Origin: Armatimonadota bacterium
GTDB lineage: Bacteria; Armatimonadota; UBA10988
Direction: 5' to 3'
Assembly (NCBI GenBank): GCA_016235455.1
Contig: JACRKZ010000067.1
Location: 62,001 to 126,000 of the forward strand
DNA: 64,000 nt
In this document: one piece after another, positions 9,526 to 18,574 of the stretch
How positions within the stretch are numbered: position 1 is the first letter of the stretch
Layout of the letters: every line of letters starts with the position of its first letter
Notes under the pieces: model-generated
Databases searched by the model: none
What the model saw: only the letters and a program-made list of their open reading frames with translations
What the model was told of the DNA's origin: nothing
Translations under genes and position numbers: made by a program

Positions 9526-9553
9526 GGCTCGCCGCGGAGCAGACTACCCGATC

Positions 9554-9600
9554 AACAGAACGGGGCGGATGGGAGACCGGCCCATCCGCCCCGTTCTGTT
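9554..9600. terminator. Bidirectional terminator, perfect 20-bp stem
   Basis: Arms 9554-9573 and 9581-9600 are perfect reverse complements (20 bp) with a 7-nt loop. The stem is GC-rich in the centre with AACAG/CTGTT ends that supply a short U tract both ways. It sits between the convergent DUF1080 and O-antigen-ligase genes. Confidence 0.9.
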
Positions 9601-9603
9601 GTC

Positions 9604-11673
9604 TCAGCGCTGTGCTTCGTCCTTCAGCCGCAGCACCTTCTCGTGCTCGGCCTCGGTCAGGCCCTTCTCGCTCATCAGCGCCTGGCGCTCGTCCGCGCTC
9701 AAGCTCGCCATGATCTTGAGGTTATCGTCGTAGTTGGCCAGCCAGGCCTCGATATCGGGCAGCGCTCGCCGCCTGGCATCGGCGATGCGGCCGGCATCGG
9801 TGTCCAGCGCCGCGATGCGCAACAGCGCCTCGGCGTGGACCGTGTCGAGTTGATAGGTCAACGCCTTCACCGCCAGCGCTGGCGTCTGGGCCAGCCGGTC
9901 GAGTTCGCGATAGACGCCCAGGGCGTCCGCCGGGCGGTCGGCCTTCTCCAGCAGTTGACCCAGTTGCAGTCGCCCTTGTAGGTGCAACGGGCTGAGCGCC
10001 ACGGCCAGCGCCGACTGCGTCACGGCCTCGTCGAGCCGGCCCCAGCGCGCCTCGCAGGCCGCCAACCGGTAATGCGGGCGGGCGCTCGTGGGGCGCCGCG
10101 CGATGACCTGACGATAGGCCGCGCGGGCCTCGTCACGACGGTCCATCGAGGCCAGCAGGCTGGCCCAATCCTCCATGGCCAGCGCGGCCCATGGCTGCCA
10201 GGTCATGGCCGTCTGGTAGGCGCTCTCGGCGGTGCCCGGCGCGCCGCCGGCGTGCGCCGCCTGGCCCGCGGCGCGCGCCGTCTCGCTGAGCGACATGGCC
10301 GCCAGCAGCAGGGCCAGCGCCAGGCCCGCCAGCCAGCCCTTGCTCCGCCGTGGCGCGGCGGTCACGGCCGGCGCGGTGGCCGCGGCCAGCAGCACCAGGG
10401 CGCCGCCCACGGCAGTCACGCTCCAGCCAGTGTCCACCAGCCCGGCCAGGGCCACGCCGATCACGCTGGCCAGCGCCGCCACCCCGAGCGCCACCTGCCC
10501 GCCGTCGGCCACCTGGCGCCGCGCGTCACGCAGCATCACGGCGTACAGCGCGGCCAGCGCCAGCACCCCAGCCACGCCCACTTCGGCGCCGATGCCCAGC
10601 CAGTCGCTGTGCGCGTGCTGGGTGTAGCCGCTGTGGGCGAACTGGGCATAGGCCAGCGCCCAGCCACCCAGCCCGCAGCCCAGCAGCGGATGGGCGCGGA
10701 TCATGTCCAGCGAGCCGCCCCACACCAGCATGCGGAACTGCTGCGAGTGGGACTGCGTGGCCAGTGCCAGGAACCGTGCGCGCAACGGACCCAACAGCGC
10801 CAGCGCGGCCACCAGCACGATGACCGCCAGCGCGCCGAGCGCCGCTTTGCGCCGCCCGCCCCGCGCCAACGCCACCGTGGCCGTCACGGCACCGGCCATG
10901 ACGGCCAGGAATCCGCCCTTGGAGCCGGTCAGGCCCAGCGCGGCCAGCACCAGCAACGCGCCCAGCGCACCGAGCAGGCGCAGCTTGGCCGAGGCGGAGC
11001 GCACCTGGTTGGCTTCCAGCCAGCGCACCGGCGCACTGTCTTCGCCCAGCCAGGCAGCGCCCGCCAGGCACAACGGCGCCGACACCACCAGGAAGGCGGC
11101 GAACTGGTTGGGGTTGCCAAAGCCGGCGAAGACGCGCCAGCCGGCATCGCCCGCGCGCAGGTTGGGCAGGTACTCGCGCAGCGCCGTCAGGGCGATGAGC
11201 GTGGCCCCGGTCACCAGGCCGGCCAGCACCACGGAGCGCCGCACGCGTAGCGCCGCCTGGCACAGCAGGAGCAGCAGCCCGAGGCGCGTCAACTCGGCCA
11301 CGCCGTATTCCAGATCCGCGGGATAGGCCAACGGCAGGCGCTGGCCGAAGGGTGTCACCACCGAACCGGCCGCGCGCGGCAGCAGCGACACAGCGCCGAG
11401 CACGAGCAGGGCCGTCAGCGGCCAGACCGCCGCCGACCGGCGCAGCGGCGTCGGCCGCAGCATGACCACCAGCAGGGCACCGATGGCCAGGATCAGCCTT
11501 CCCCAAGGCACGCCAACCTGTACCGGACTGTCGAGCACGATGCCACGGCCCAGGAACGGCAGGGCCGCGGCCACGGCGAACAGGAGCAGTTCGGGCAGCG
11601 CGACGGCGGGCTTGACCAGCGGGGCCGCCGCGGGCTCGGGCGCCGGTGGAGCGGTGCGGCGAGGCTTGGGCAT
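9604..11673 (-). CDS. O-antigen ligase/polymerase-family membrane protein with C-terminal TPRs
   Basis: A 689-residue protein. After a proline/alanine-rich N-terminus there are about 10-12 membrane helices (about 30-455). The Wzy_C region includes MLVWGGSLDMIRAHPLLGCGLGGW and the TQHAHSDWLGIGAEVG segment with conserved His and Glu. The C-terminal part (about 470-640) is soluble TPR helices. Such proteins attach or polymerise surface glycans in the inner membrane with a lipid-linked donor. It begins 6 nt after recJ and ends at the perfect terminator, so it is the last gene of the promoter-recJ operon. No glycosyltransferases are nearby, so the glycan is unknown. Confidence 0.85.
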   Translation of the reverse strand: MPKPRRTAPPAPEPAAAPLVKPAVALPELLLFAVAAALPFLGRGIVLDSPVQVGVPWGRLILAIGALLVVMLRPTPLRRSAAVWPLTALLVLGAVSLLPRAAGSVVTPFGQRLPLAYPADLEYGVAELTRLGLLLLLCQAALRVRRSVVLAGLVTGATLIALTALREYLPNLRAGDAGWRVFAGFGNPNQFAAFLVVSAPLCLAGAAWLGEDSAPVRWLEANQVRSASAKLRLLGALGALLVLAALGLTGSKGGFLAVMAGAVTATVALARGGRRKAALGALAVIVLVAALALLGPLRARFLALATQSHSQQFRMLVWGGSLDMIRAHPLLGCGLGGWALAYAQFAHSGYTQHAHSDWLGIGAEVGVAGVLALAALYAVMLRDARRQVADGGQVALGVAALASVIGVALAGLVDTGWSVTAVGGALVLLAAATAPAVTAAPRRSKGWLAGLALALLLAAMSLSETARAAGQAAHAGGAPGTAESAYQTAMTWQPWAALAMEDWASLLASMDRRDEARAAYRQVIARRPTSARPHYRLAACEARWGRLDEAVTQSALAVALSPLHLQGRLQLGQLLEKADRPADALGVYRELDRLAQTPALAVKALTYQLDTVHAEALLRIAALDTDAGRIADARRRALPDIEAWLANYDDNLKIMASLSADERQALMSEKGLTEAEHEKVLRLKDEAQR

Positions 11674-11679
11674 GGCAGG

Positions 11680-13392
11680 CTACCCCCGGCTGGCGTAGCG
11701 CAGGTCGGAGACAGTGAACTGCGCGCGTTCCTCGCCGTTCCAGCTATCGACCGCCAGCGAGCCGACGGCCTCGACGCGCGCGCCGACCTCGACCCGCTCG
11801 GCGTTCTGCCCGGCTTGCGGCCAGAATGCCTTGAGCTGGCCGCGCATGTCGGTACGGAAGCTCAGTTGCAGATGGTTGCCATCGTTGGTGACGCGCACGC
11901 TGGCGATCTCGACGTCGGTCAGCTTGAGCACCGGCGCCGGGTTGCCATGGCCGAACGGCTCCAGCGCGGCGAGCTGGCGGGCCAGCTCCAGCGTGGCCAT
12001 GCGGCCCTTGACCGCGCACTCGTACTCGACCACGGGCGTCAGGTCGTCCTCGGTCATGCGGCTGCGCACCGCGGCATCGAACCGCTCACACAGCGCCTCG
12101 ATGTTGGCCGCCGGCAGACTGAAGCCTGCGGCGTGATGATGCCCGCCAAAGCCGGTGAGCAGGTCGGCGCAGTCGTTCAGCGCGGCGTGCAGGTCGACCA
12201 CGTTGGTGCTGCGGCCCGAGCCCTTGGCGTTCTCGCCGGAAATGGAGATGACCAGTGTCGGCCGATGGTAGCGCTGGCACAGCCGGCTAGCCACCAGGCC
12301 CACCACGCCTTCGTGCCAACCGTCACCCGACACAACCAGGCCCCACTTCTCGTGCAGGCTCAGGTTGCGCACGCGCTCGTGGGCGAGGTCGGTCAGCCGG
12401 CTCTCCACCTCGCGCCGCTCGCGGTTGAGCTTCTCCAGCGAGTCGGCCAGTTCCCAGGCCTGCTGGTTGTCCTCGGTGGTCAACAGGTCGAAGGCCGCGC
12501 GCGCGGTCTCCAGCCGACCAGCGGCGTTGAGCCGCGGACCGATGCCGAACCCGATGTCGCGCGCCGAGAGGCGTCCGCTCTTGCCCAGCCCGGCGATCTG
12601 CAACATCGCCAGCAGGCCCGGCGAGGTGGTACGGCCCAGACGCTTCAGGCCGTGGTAGACAAAGAAGCGGTTCTCACCGACCAGCGGCATGATGTCGGCG
12701 ACGGTGCCGATGGCCACCAACTCGAGCAACTCGGCGGCCGGGACCTTCGGGTCCTCGCCCAGCAACTCGGCGGTCTTCAGGCACAGCTTGTAGGCTACTG
12801 CCGCGCCGCAGATCTCCTTCTGGGGATACTGCGACTCCGCACGCTGCGGGTCGACCGTCGGCACGGCTGGCAGACGCTCGGGCGGCAGATGGTGGTCGGT
12901 GACGATGACGTCGACACCGAGCGACACCGCGGTCTCGATCTCCGCCGCGCCGCTCACGCCGCAATCCACGGTGACCATGAGGTTGGGCTTGTGCTGGGTC
13001 AGCACGCGGATCACCGCGCCGGCGTTCAGGCCGTAACCCTCGTCGAAGCGGTCGGGCACGTAGTAGTTGACCTTCACGCCGCGCGCCAGGAGGAACTTGT
13101 AGAGCAGCGCGCCGGCGGTGCTGCCGTCGGCGTCGTAATCGCCGTAGATGCACACCGACTGCTGCTCGCGCACGGCGGTGGCCAGACGCTCCGCCGCGGG
13201 CGCCATGTCCGGCAGCAACGCGGGATCGTGCAGGCTGGCGAGCGTGGGCCGCAGGAACTCGGGCATGGCCTCGGGCGTCAGGCCGCGGTTGAGCAGGATG
13301 TGGGCGACGACGGGGTCGATGGCGAGGTCACGCGCCGCCTGCCGCGCTTCGTCGCGCCGGTCCGCCGCGGGCCGCCAGATGCTGGAACGCAT
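11680..13392 (-). CDS. recJ: Single-stranded-DNA-specific exonuclease RecJ
   Basis: 570 residues, normal RecJ length. The DHH domain shows YGDYDADGSTAGALL (about 82-96), VTVDCGVSGAAEIE, the hallmark VTDHHLPPERLP, and ICGAAVAYKL. The DHHA1 domain has GFGGHHHAAGFSLP, with the expected histidines. The OB-like C-terminal domain follows (about 450-565). RecJ degrades 5' single-stranded ends in recombination and repair, using Mn2+. It overlaps almost directly with the preceding small membrane protein (3-nt gap) and is followed by the ligase/TPR gene, so all three share the promoter at 13933-13961. Confidence 0.97.
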   Translation of the reverse strand: MRSSIWRPAADRRDEARQAARDLAIDPVVAHILLNRGLTPEAMPEFLRPTLASLHDPALLPDMAPAAERLATAVREQQSVCIYGDYDADGSTAGALLYKFLLARGVKVNYYVPDRFDEGYGLNAGAVIRVLTQHKPNLMVTVDCGVSGAAEIETAVSLGVDVIVTDHHLPPERLPAVPTVDPQRAESQYPQKEICGAAVAYKLCLKTAELLGEDPKVPAAELLELVAIGTVADIMPLVGENRFFVYHGLKRLGRTTSPGLLAMLQIAGLGKSGRLSARDIGFGIGPRLNAAGRLETARAAFDLLTTEDNQQAWELADSLEKLNRERREVESRLTDLAHERVRNLSLHEKWGLVVSGDGWHEGVVGLVASRLCQRYHRPTLVISISGENAKGSGRSTNVVDLHAALNDCADLLTGFGGHHHAAGFSLPAANIEALCERFDAAVRSRMTEDDLTPVVEYECAVKGRMATLELARQLAALEPFGHGNPAPVLKLTDVEIASVRVTNDGNHLQLSFRTDMRGQLKAFWPQAGQNAERVEVGARVEAVGSLAVDSWNGEERAQFTVSDLRYASRG

Positions 13393-13395
13393 CGT

Positions 13396-13908
13396 CTACC
13401 GCCCGCGCCGACGGTCGGCGCGTCGGCGCTGAGCGTCTTCGATGGCCAGCTTCTGCAGGTCCACCCCGGCCGCCACGTCGTCGTCGAGCAGTTCCGCGGA
13501 GCCAATGGGTGTGGCCGCCGGCACGACCGGGTCGATGGCGCCGATGGCGGTGTCGAAGCCTTCGCGTAGCACGGGCAGCGCGCCTTCCAGCGCGCGGTTG
13601 GCCGCGGCCAGGCGTTCGTTGTCGCGGCGCTGCGCCTCAATGGTGCTGCGCCAGGTGCGGCCCAGCGAAGCAAAGGTGACGATGGCGGCCAGGGCGCCGA
13701 TGATCGCGCCGAAGCCGAACACGCCCCCCAGCATCTCCGGCAGTGTGGCATACAGCCGGTTGTTGCCTGGCAACTCCAGCGCCAGCACGCGCGGATCCGC
13801 CACCGGCAGCGTGACCGCCTTGCCCCAGTTGAACCAGAGCACGATGACGAATAGCGCCACCGGCGCCACCACCAGCAACGTTGCCACGCCCATCCCGAGC
13901 CGCTTCAT
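13396..13908 (-). CDS. Small two-helix membrane protein of unknown function
   Basis: A 170-residue protein. Residues about 4-28 (VATLLVVAPVALFVIVLW) and 57-82 (LGGVFGFGAIIGALAAIVTFASLG) are membrane helices. A roughly 65-residue coiled-coil-prone segment follows (IEAQRRDNERLAAANRALE), then an acidic tail that ends RADRRRGR. The layout resembles LapA-type small envelope proteins often found upstream of recJ or in envelope operons, but I cannot assign a family with confidence. The ATG at 13908 sits 25 nt downstream of a strong -10 box; the longer ORF would overlap the promoter. First gene of the recJ operon. Confidence 0.65.
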   Translation of the reverse strand: MKRLGMGVATLLVVAPVALFVIVLWFNWGKAVTLPVADPRVLALELPGNNRLYATLPEMLGGVFGFGAIIGALAAIVTFASLGRTWRSTIEAQRRDNERLAAANRALEGALPVLREGFDTAIGAIDPVVPAATPIGSAELLDDDVAAGVDLQKLAIEDAQRRRADRRRGR

Positions 13909-13932
13909 GCCATGGTTACCCCGGTCGTTGGC

Positions 13933-13961
13933 AGTATAGTCAAACCCTGGGCGACGGTCAA
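13933..13961 (-). promoter_or_regulatory. Sigma70 promoter of the recJ operon
   Basis: On the minus strand TTGACC (13961-13956), a 17-nt spacer and TATACT (13938-13933). This is close to consensus and lies 25 nt before the ATG at 13908. The -35 box overlaps the stop of the preceding beta-propeller gene. Confidence 0.75.
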
Positions 13962-14833
13962 CGCGCCAGCACATCGGCCGAAGGCAGCCAATGGTCGTCG
14001 AGCACCTGCACCATGGCCACGGACGTGGTGTCGGGCAGCGCCAGGCGCCAGACGATCTGCTTCTCCGCCGTCACCTCGAACAGGTCTGCCTTGTCGCCGT
14101 CGCCCGTGTAGTGCGCGAAGATGGTGTTGCCGTTGCGCAGCCGCACCACGGCGGTCACCGTGCTGACCTTGTCCGGCGCGGGCACCTCAGCGCAGGCGTA
14201 CTTCCAGATCAGCCGGTGCTCCTTGTCGTACTCGGTGACCCCCTCGAACGAGCCGACCACGGTGTTGCCGCCGGGCAGGCGCACCGCCGAGACCGGGCCG
14301 CCGATATCCAGCTTCCAGAGCTGCGTGCCGTCGGCGGCGAACTCACGCACGGTGTTGTCCGCGAACATCGGCGCCAGGTACGTGCCTTCGGGCGTCTTGC
14401 GGCAGAAGCGGAACTGCCCGTGGTTGCCCTTGAACCCGCTGGTCATCTGCACCGTGCGCTGCGCCTTGCCCTCGGCGTCGACTTCGAGCAGGCGGCAGGG
14501 GCCTTCGTTGCCCACCAGCACCAGCCCACCGTCCAGCGGCTGCGCCACGGGATTCTGGCAACCTTCGGGCACGGTGTAGGTCCACAGCGTCTGCTGATCG
14601 CGGTTCACCTTGCGAACACCGTTCAGCACGGCGCAAACGATGCTGCCATCGGGCAGAACGGCAGCATCCTGGGCGTGGTTCATGGGGCACTGCCAGAGCA
14701 GCTTGCCGTCGTTGTCCACGATGGCCACGCGGTCGGGGCTGTGGCTGGTGACCAGGAAGCAACGCGCGCCGGCAGGCGCCAGGGCCAGCGCGGCAGCCAG
14801 CAGACTCGTCAGAAGCTTGTTCATGACGACCAT
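13958..14833 (-). CDS. Secreted PQQ-like/WD-type beta-propeller protein
   Basis: A 291-residue protein with a signal peptide (MNKLLTSLLAAALALAPAGA). Repeated blades follow the pattern of a D-x-DG-K-LLW turn: VDNDGKLLWQC, DQQTLWTY, AADGTQLWKL, EHRLIWKY, AEKQIVWRL, each preceded by a strand such as GGLVLVGNEG or GNTVVGSF. That is a six- or seven-bladed propeller of the arylsulfotransferase/PQQ-like kind. It is likely a periplasmic binding or scaffold protein. Two ATGs (14833 and 14824) are possible; neither has a strong Shine-Dalgarno site. It starts 7 nt after the GH43 stop, so the two are almost surely co-transcribed, perhaps translationally coupled. Confidence 0.7.
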   Translation of the reverse strand: MVVMNKLLTSLLAAALALAPAGARCFLVTSHSPDRVAIVDNDGKLLWQCPMNHAQDAAVLPDGSIVCAVLNGVRKVNRDQQTLWTYTVPEGCQNPVAQPLDGGLVLVGNEGPCRLLEVDAEGKAQRTVQMTSGFKGNHGQFRFCRKTPEGTYLAPMFADNTVREFAADGTQLWKLDIGGPVSAVRLPGGNTVVGSFEGVTEYDKEHRLIWKYACAEVPAPDKVSTVTAVVRLRNGNTIFAHYTGDGDKADLFEVTAEKQIVWRLALPDTTSVAMVQVLDDHWLPSADVLAR

Positions 14834-14840
14834 TGTAGCA

Positions 14841-15815
14841 TCAGCGAGGCAGGTCGAAGGCCGCCGGTGCGATGGCCAGCAGGCCGCGGGTGCGCGCGTC
14901 GTGCTCGACCCGGTAGCAGAACCACGGGCGCTCGTCGGGCCCATCGAACACCGACAGATGACCGCCTTCGAACACCTGGCCGCGCGGGTCCTTGGTCCAC
15001 GGCCCCAGGGGCTTGTCCGCATAGGCCACGCCGGTCCAGTAGCCGGGCGCCCGGGGATCGCGGTAGTTCTGGGCGTACCACAGCACATAGCGGCCGCCCA
15101 GCCGTGCCATCCACGGGCCTTCCAGGTACTCGGGATCGACCCGGAAGGGGATGTCGTCGTTCCTGGCCGACAGCGCCAGCCGCTCCTCGCCAACCAGTTC
15201 AGCCTTGCCCTGCTCCAGTCGGCTCAGGTCGAGGCGCTGCACATATACATCGGACTTGGGCATGACGGCGTAGATGGTGCCGTCGGTGTCGCCGAACAGC
15301 GACGTATCGCACGGCCCATGGGGGATGGCGGTGATGTGCTCGTACGGTCCGGTCACTGTGTCGGCCACGCCGACGAAGGCATAGCCGGCCGTGCCCCAGG
15401 TGCCGGCCGGGTTGTACTCGCGACGGAGCCAGTTGTCGGCCGTGAAGATCAGGTAGTAGCGGCCGTTGATGCGGTGGATCTCCGGCGCCCAGAAGCGATG
15501 CCGGTAGGGACAGTCCTCGGGCAACTCACTCGACTTGACCAGCCAGTTCTCGAACCTGAAGGTGCCGAAATCCTTGGTGGAGTACAGCGCGATGCCCGGC
15601 GAGGAGCCGCAGTCAGGCTCCGCCAGATGCTGCTCGTCCCGGCCCCGGAAGGGCCACATGGTGAAGGTCAGGTACCAGGTGTCGCCTTCGCGGATGAGAC
15701 ACGGGTCGCGCACCTCGCGTCGCTCGGCGCTCTGGCCTTGCTGGTAGGCGAAGGGCAGCGGGCCAAGGGTCGGCGCGGCCAGGAGGCTGAGCATCAAGGG
15801 CAGACAGATCGCCAT
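14841..15815 (-). CDS. GH43-family glycoside hydrolase, secreted
   Basis: A 324-residue enzyme with a signal peptide (MAICLPLMLSLLAAP). The five-bladed propeller signatures of GH43/clan GH-F are present: VRDPCLIREGDTWYLTFT with the general-base Asp near residue 37, RFWAPEIHRINGRYYLIFTA near 107, GTIYAVMP, and EYLEGPWMARLGGRYVLWYA with the likely acid Glu near 230. GH43 enzymes release arabinose or xylose from plant polysaccharides. The start at 15815 is chosen because it begins the signal peptide; the longer frame would run into the start of the divergent gene at 15910. Exact substrate unknown. Confidence 0.88.
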   Translation of the reverse strand: MAICLPLMLSLLAAPTLGPLPFAYQQGQSAERREVRDPCLIREGDTWYLTFTMWPFRGRDEQHLAEPDCGSSPGIALYSTKDFGTFRFENWLVKSSELPEDCPYRHRFWAPEIHRINGRYYLIFTADNWLRREYNPAGTWGTAGYAFVGVADTVTGPYEHITAIPHGPCDTSLFGDTDGTIYAVMPKSDVYVQRLDLSRLEQGKAELVGEERLALSARNDDIPFRVDPEYLEGPWMARLGGRYVLWYAQNYRDPRAPGYWTGVAYADKPLGPWTKDPRGQVFEGGHLSVFDGPDERPWFCYRVEHDARTRGLLAIAPAAFDLPR

Positions 15816-15909
15816 GGCCACACGCTGACACACCGCCGGACCGATTGTCAAGCAGCACGGCGCGCCCAAATCTGCTAAAATCGCGCGCAAGCCCAAGGGG
15901 ATATGATCC

Positions 15910-18552
15910 ATGCGTAGCCGACCCGCCCTGTTGTCTCTCCTGCTGGCCGCGGTGCTGGTGCCCGTCGCCGGCAGTCGCGCCGTCGAGCCGGCCAGCTATG
16001 TGCGCCGCGCCACTGCGCGCGAAAGCCTGCAGGCCAGCCTGGCCGCGGCGGGCAACACGCGCGATGTCATCCAGCGCCGCCGCATCCTCGAGAAGCTGGC
16101 CCAAGACTTCGGCCGCGAGGCAGTCGGCGAGTTGGAGATCGAGCAGGACTGGCTGTTCCAGACGAACTACCAGGTCACGCCGGCCAGTGTGCGCCAGGAG
16201 ATCGAGTGGGCCCAGCAGGTGGCCAGTCGCCTGCCGGCGGGCGTGGGCGCGGCGCAGCGCGCGGAACTAGCGGCACTGCGCGACGGGCTCAACGCGGACA
16301 ACATCGAGGCCACCTACTTCGCGGTGCGCCGGGCCAAGCGCGCGCTCCTGTTCGCCGATCCGGCCGTCGACTTCAAGAGCGTGGTGTTGACCGACAATCC
16401 GTTCCCCAACAACAGCTTCGGCCACAACGCCCACGAGTCGGGTCACCGCAACCAGTACGGCACGACCAATGCCGGTGGTCGCCTGCTGGTGCTCGACGGC
16501 CTGCATCCCGGCGCGCCGCTACGCGATCTGGCGCCCGGGTTCGATGGCGTGTTCTGGCGGCCCGACCTGTCCTACGACGGCCGCCGGGTGGTGTTCTGCT
16601 ACCTGCCCAAGGACGGCCCGTCCTACAACCTGTACGAGGTGGGTGTCGATGGCCAAGGGCCGCGCCGGCTGACCAACAGCCCCTACGACGATCTCGATCC
16701 GATCTACCTGCCCGACGGCAACCTGATGTTCAGCACGACCCGCGGCAACACCTACATCCGCTGCCTGCCCCAGAGCCGCGCCTTCGTCATGGCCCGCTGC
16801 GATGCGAACGGCAAGAACATCTACCTGGTCAGCCAGGGCAACGAGCCGGACTACCTGCCCTCGATGATGCCCGACGGGCGCGTCATCTACACGCGCTGGG
16901 AGTACACCGAACGGCCGCTGTGGCGTGTCCAGTCGCTGTGGACCGCGCGACCCGACGGCACCGGCCACGCCGCCTACTGGGGCAACAGCAGCGTCTATCC
17001 CGACCTGCTCTGGGAGCCGCGCGCTGTGCCCGGCACCGACCTGATCATGTGCACCTGTGCGGGCCATCACAGCGTGTTCAATGGCTGCCTGACCCTGATC
17101 AACGTCAACGAGGGTCGGAACCATCCCGACGGCGTTCACAAGATCACCTCCGATGTCGCCTGGCCCGAGGTGGGCGATTCGAACGACCCGGTGGACAAGC
17201 GCTCGTTCTCGCCGCGCTACCATCGCACCGGCGACTTCACCGCCTACATGGCGCCCTACCCGCTCAGCCCCAACCTGTTCCTCGTGTCCGCGCGCACAGG
17301 CCCGCAGACCGGCGGCAACTCCCTCCAGCAGGATCCTGAGGTGGTGCGCTACGGGCTGTACCTGATGGACATCGACGGCAACAAGGAGCTGATCTACCGC
17401 GGCCGCCACAACGCCTGGTATGCCCAGCCGCTGCGCCCGCGCGCCAAGCCGCCCACGCTGGCCAGCACCGTGGCCTGGGCCAAGCCCGATGAGCAGGCCC
17501 AACCGGGCACCTTCTTCAGCTCCAACGTCTACCAGGGCGCCGCTGGCCTCAAGCCGGGCTCGGCCAAGTGGCTGCGCGTGCTGCAGATGGACGCCAAGAC
17601 CTACTCCATGGGCTTCAAGAGCCTGCGCCACAGCGGCCCGGCCGTGTCCATCCTGCAGGAGGATGGCGTCAAGCGCATCCTCGGCACGACCCCCGTCGAG
17701 CCCGATGGCTCGGTCAACTTCGAGGTGCCGGCCGGTAAGGCGCTGCACTTCCAGTTGCTCGACGAGCAGGGCCGCTGCATCCAAATCATGCGCTCGTTCA
17801 CCGGCGTGCAGCCCGGCGAGAAACGCGGCTGCGTCGGCTGCCACGAGATGCACAACACCGCGCCCACCCCGCCGCGCACCATGCCGGCAGCCATGCGGCG
17901 CGCCGCCCTGCCGCTGACCGAGCCCTCCTGGGGCGCGGGCACGTCGGTCAGCTTCGAGCGGTTCTGCCAGCCCGTGCTCGACCGCAATTGCGGCCTGTGC
18001 CACGCCGACAACGGTCGCGCCACACCGGTGCTCGACCTGACGCTGCGCAGCGGCGTCAACGAGGGCGGCATCAGCGAAGCCAACCTGCTGCCCTACAAGC
18101 AGCCGTACCTGACGCTGGTGGGCGATGCCTGGGGCTATCCCTCGCGCCTGGCCGACGGCGAAGCCGCCCCCCAACGCGGCCAGCCCGGCTATGGCATGGC
18201 CGGCCCGATCTGCGTGGAAGGCACCGGTGGCGACACCATGGGCGGCCTGCGCACGCTGCGGCCCTACACCATGCTGTCGTCGGCCAGCCCGCTCATCGCC
18301 CTGGCCATGAGCGGCACCCACTACGGCGTCAAGGTCGAGGGCGAGGACCTGCAGCGGCTGATTGCCTGGGTGGACTGCAACTGCGTCTACCGCGGTGACG
18401 AGGAGATCCGGCAGATCCCCGATCCGCCGCGACCGCCCGGCTGGGCTGTGCCGCCGCTGGTCCAGAGCGCGCCGGTCATCGACCGCACCAAGCCCATCGA
18501 TTACGTGCCCGCGGCCAGCGCTGTGGCGGCGGCCACCGACGCTCGGCCGTAA
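15910..18552 (+). CDS. Hydrazine-synthase-alpha-like beta-propeller protein with two heme c motifs
   Basis: An 880-residue exported protein (signal about 1-24). The middle is a WD40/PD40-like propeller (about 150-500) with blades such as YDGRRVVFCY, YDDLDPIYLPDGNLMFSTT and EPDYLPSMMPDGRVIYTRW. The C-terminal part carries two heme c sites, CVGCH (641-645) and CGLCH (694-698), and ends with the CNCVYRGDEEIRQIPDPP block. This layout matches the HzsA (hydrazine synthase alpha) middle-domain family, which is widespread outside anammox bacteria in proteins of unknown function. No HzsB or HzsC relative or cytochrome maturation gene is nearby. It is probably a periplasmic c-type cytochrome enzyme, substrate unknown. 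A GGGGATATG leader precedes the start. Confidence 0.8.
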   Translation: MRSRPALLSLLLAAVLVPVAGSRAVEPASYVRRATARESLQASLAAAGNTRDVIQRRRILEKLAQDFGREAVGELEIEQDWLFQTNYQVTPASVRQEIEWAQQVASRLPAGVGAAQRAELAALRDGLNADNIEATYFAVRRAKRALLFADPAVDFKSVVLTDNPFPNNSFGHNAHESGHRNQYGTTNAGGRLLVLDGLHPGAPLRDLAPGFDGVFWRPDLSYDGRRVVFCYLPKDGPSYNLYEVGVDGQGPRRLTNSPYDDLDPIYLPDGNLMFSTTRGNTYIRCLPQSRAFVMARCDANGKNIYLVSQGNEPDYLPSMMPDGRVIYTRWEYTERPLWRVQSLWTARPDGTGHAAYWGNSSVYPDLLWEPRAVPGTDLIMCTCAGHHSVFNGCLTLINVNEGRNHPDGVHKITSDVAWPEVGDSNDPVDKRSFSPRYHRTGDFTAYMAPYPLSPNLFLVSARTGPQTGGNSLQQDPEVVRYGLYLMDIDGNKELIYRGRHNAWYAQPLRPRAKPPTLASTVAWAKPDEQAQPGTFFSSNVYQGAAGLKPGSAKWLRVLQMDAKTYSMGFKSLRHSGPAVSILQEDGVKRILGTTPVEPDGSVNFEVPAGKALHFQLLDEQGRCIQIMRSFTGVQPGEKRGCVGCHEMHNTAPTPPRTMPAAMRRAALPLTEPSWGAGTSVSFERFCQPVLDRNCGLCHADNGRATPVLDLTLRSGVNEGGISEANLLPYKQPYLTLVGDAWGYPSRLADGEAAPQRGQPGYGMAGPICVEGTGGDTMGGLRTLRPYTMLSSASPLIALAMSGTHYGVKVEGEDLQRLIAWVDCNCVYRGDEEIRQIPDPPRPPGWAVPPLVQSAPVIDRTKPIDYVPAASAVAAATDARP

Positions 18553-18574
18553 GCCATGGGGTGGGCCGAGGAGC

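Noticed and set aside
11815..13569. 584-residue open frame antisense to recJ
   Set aside because: Shadow frame; recJ motifs on the other strand are complete.
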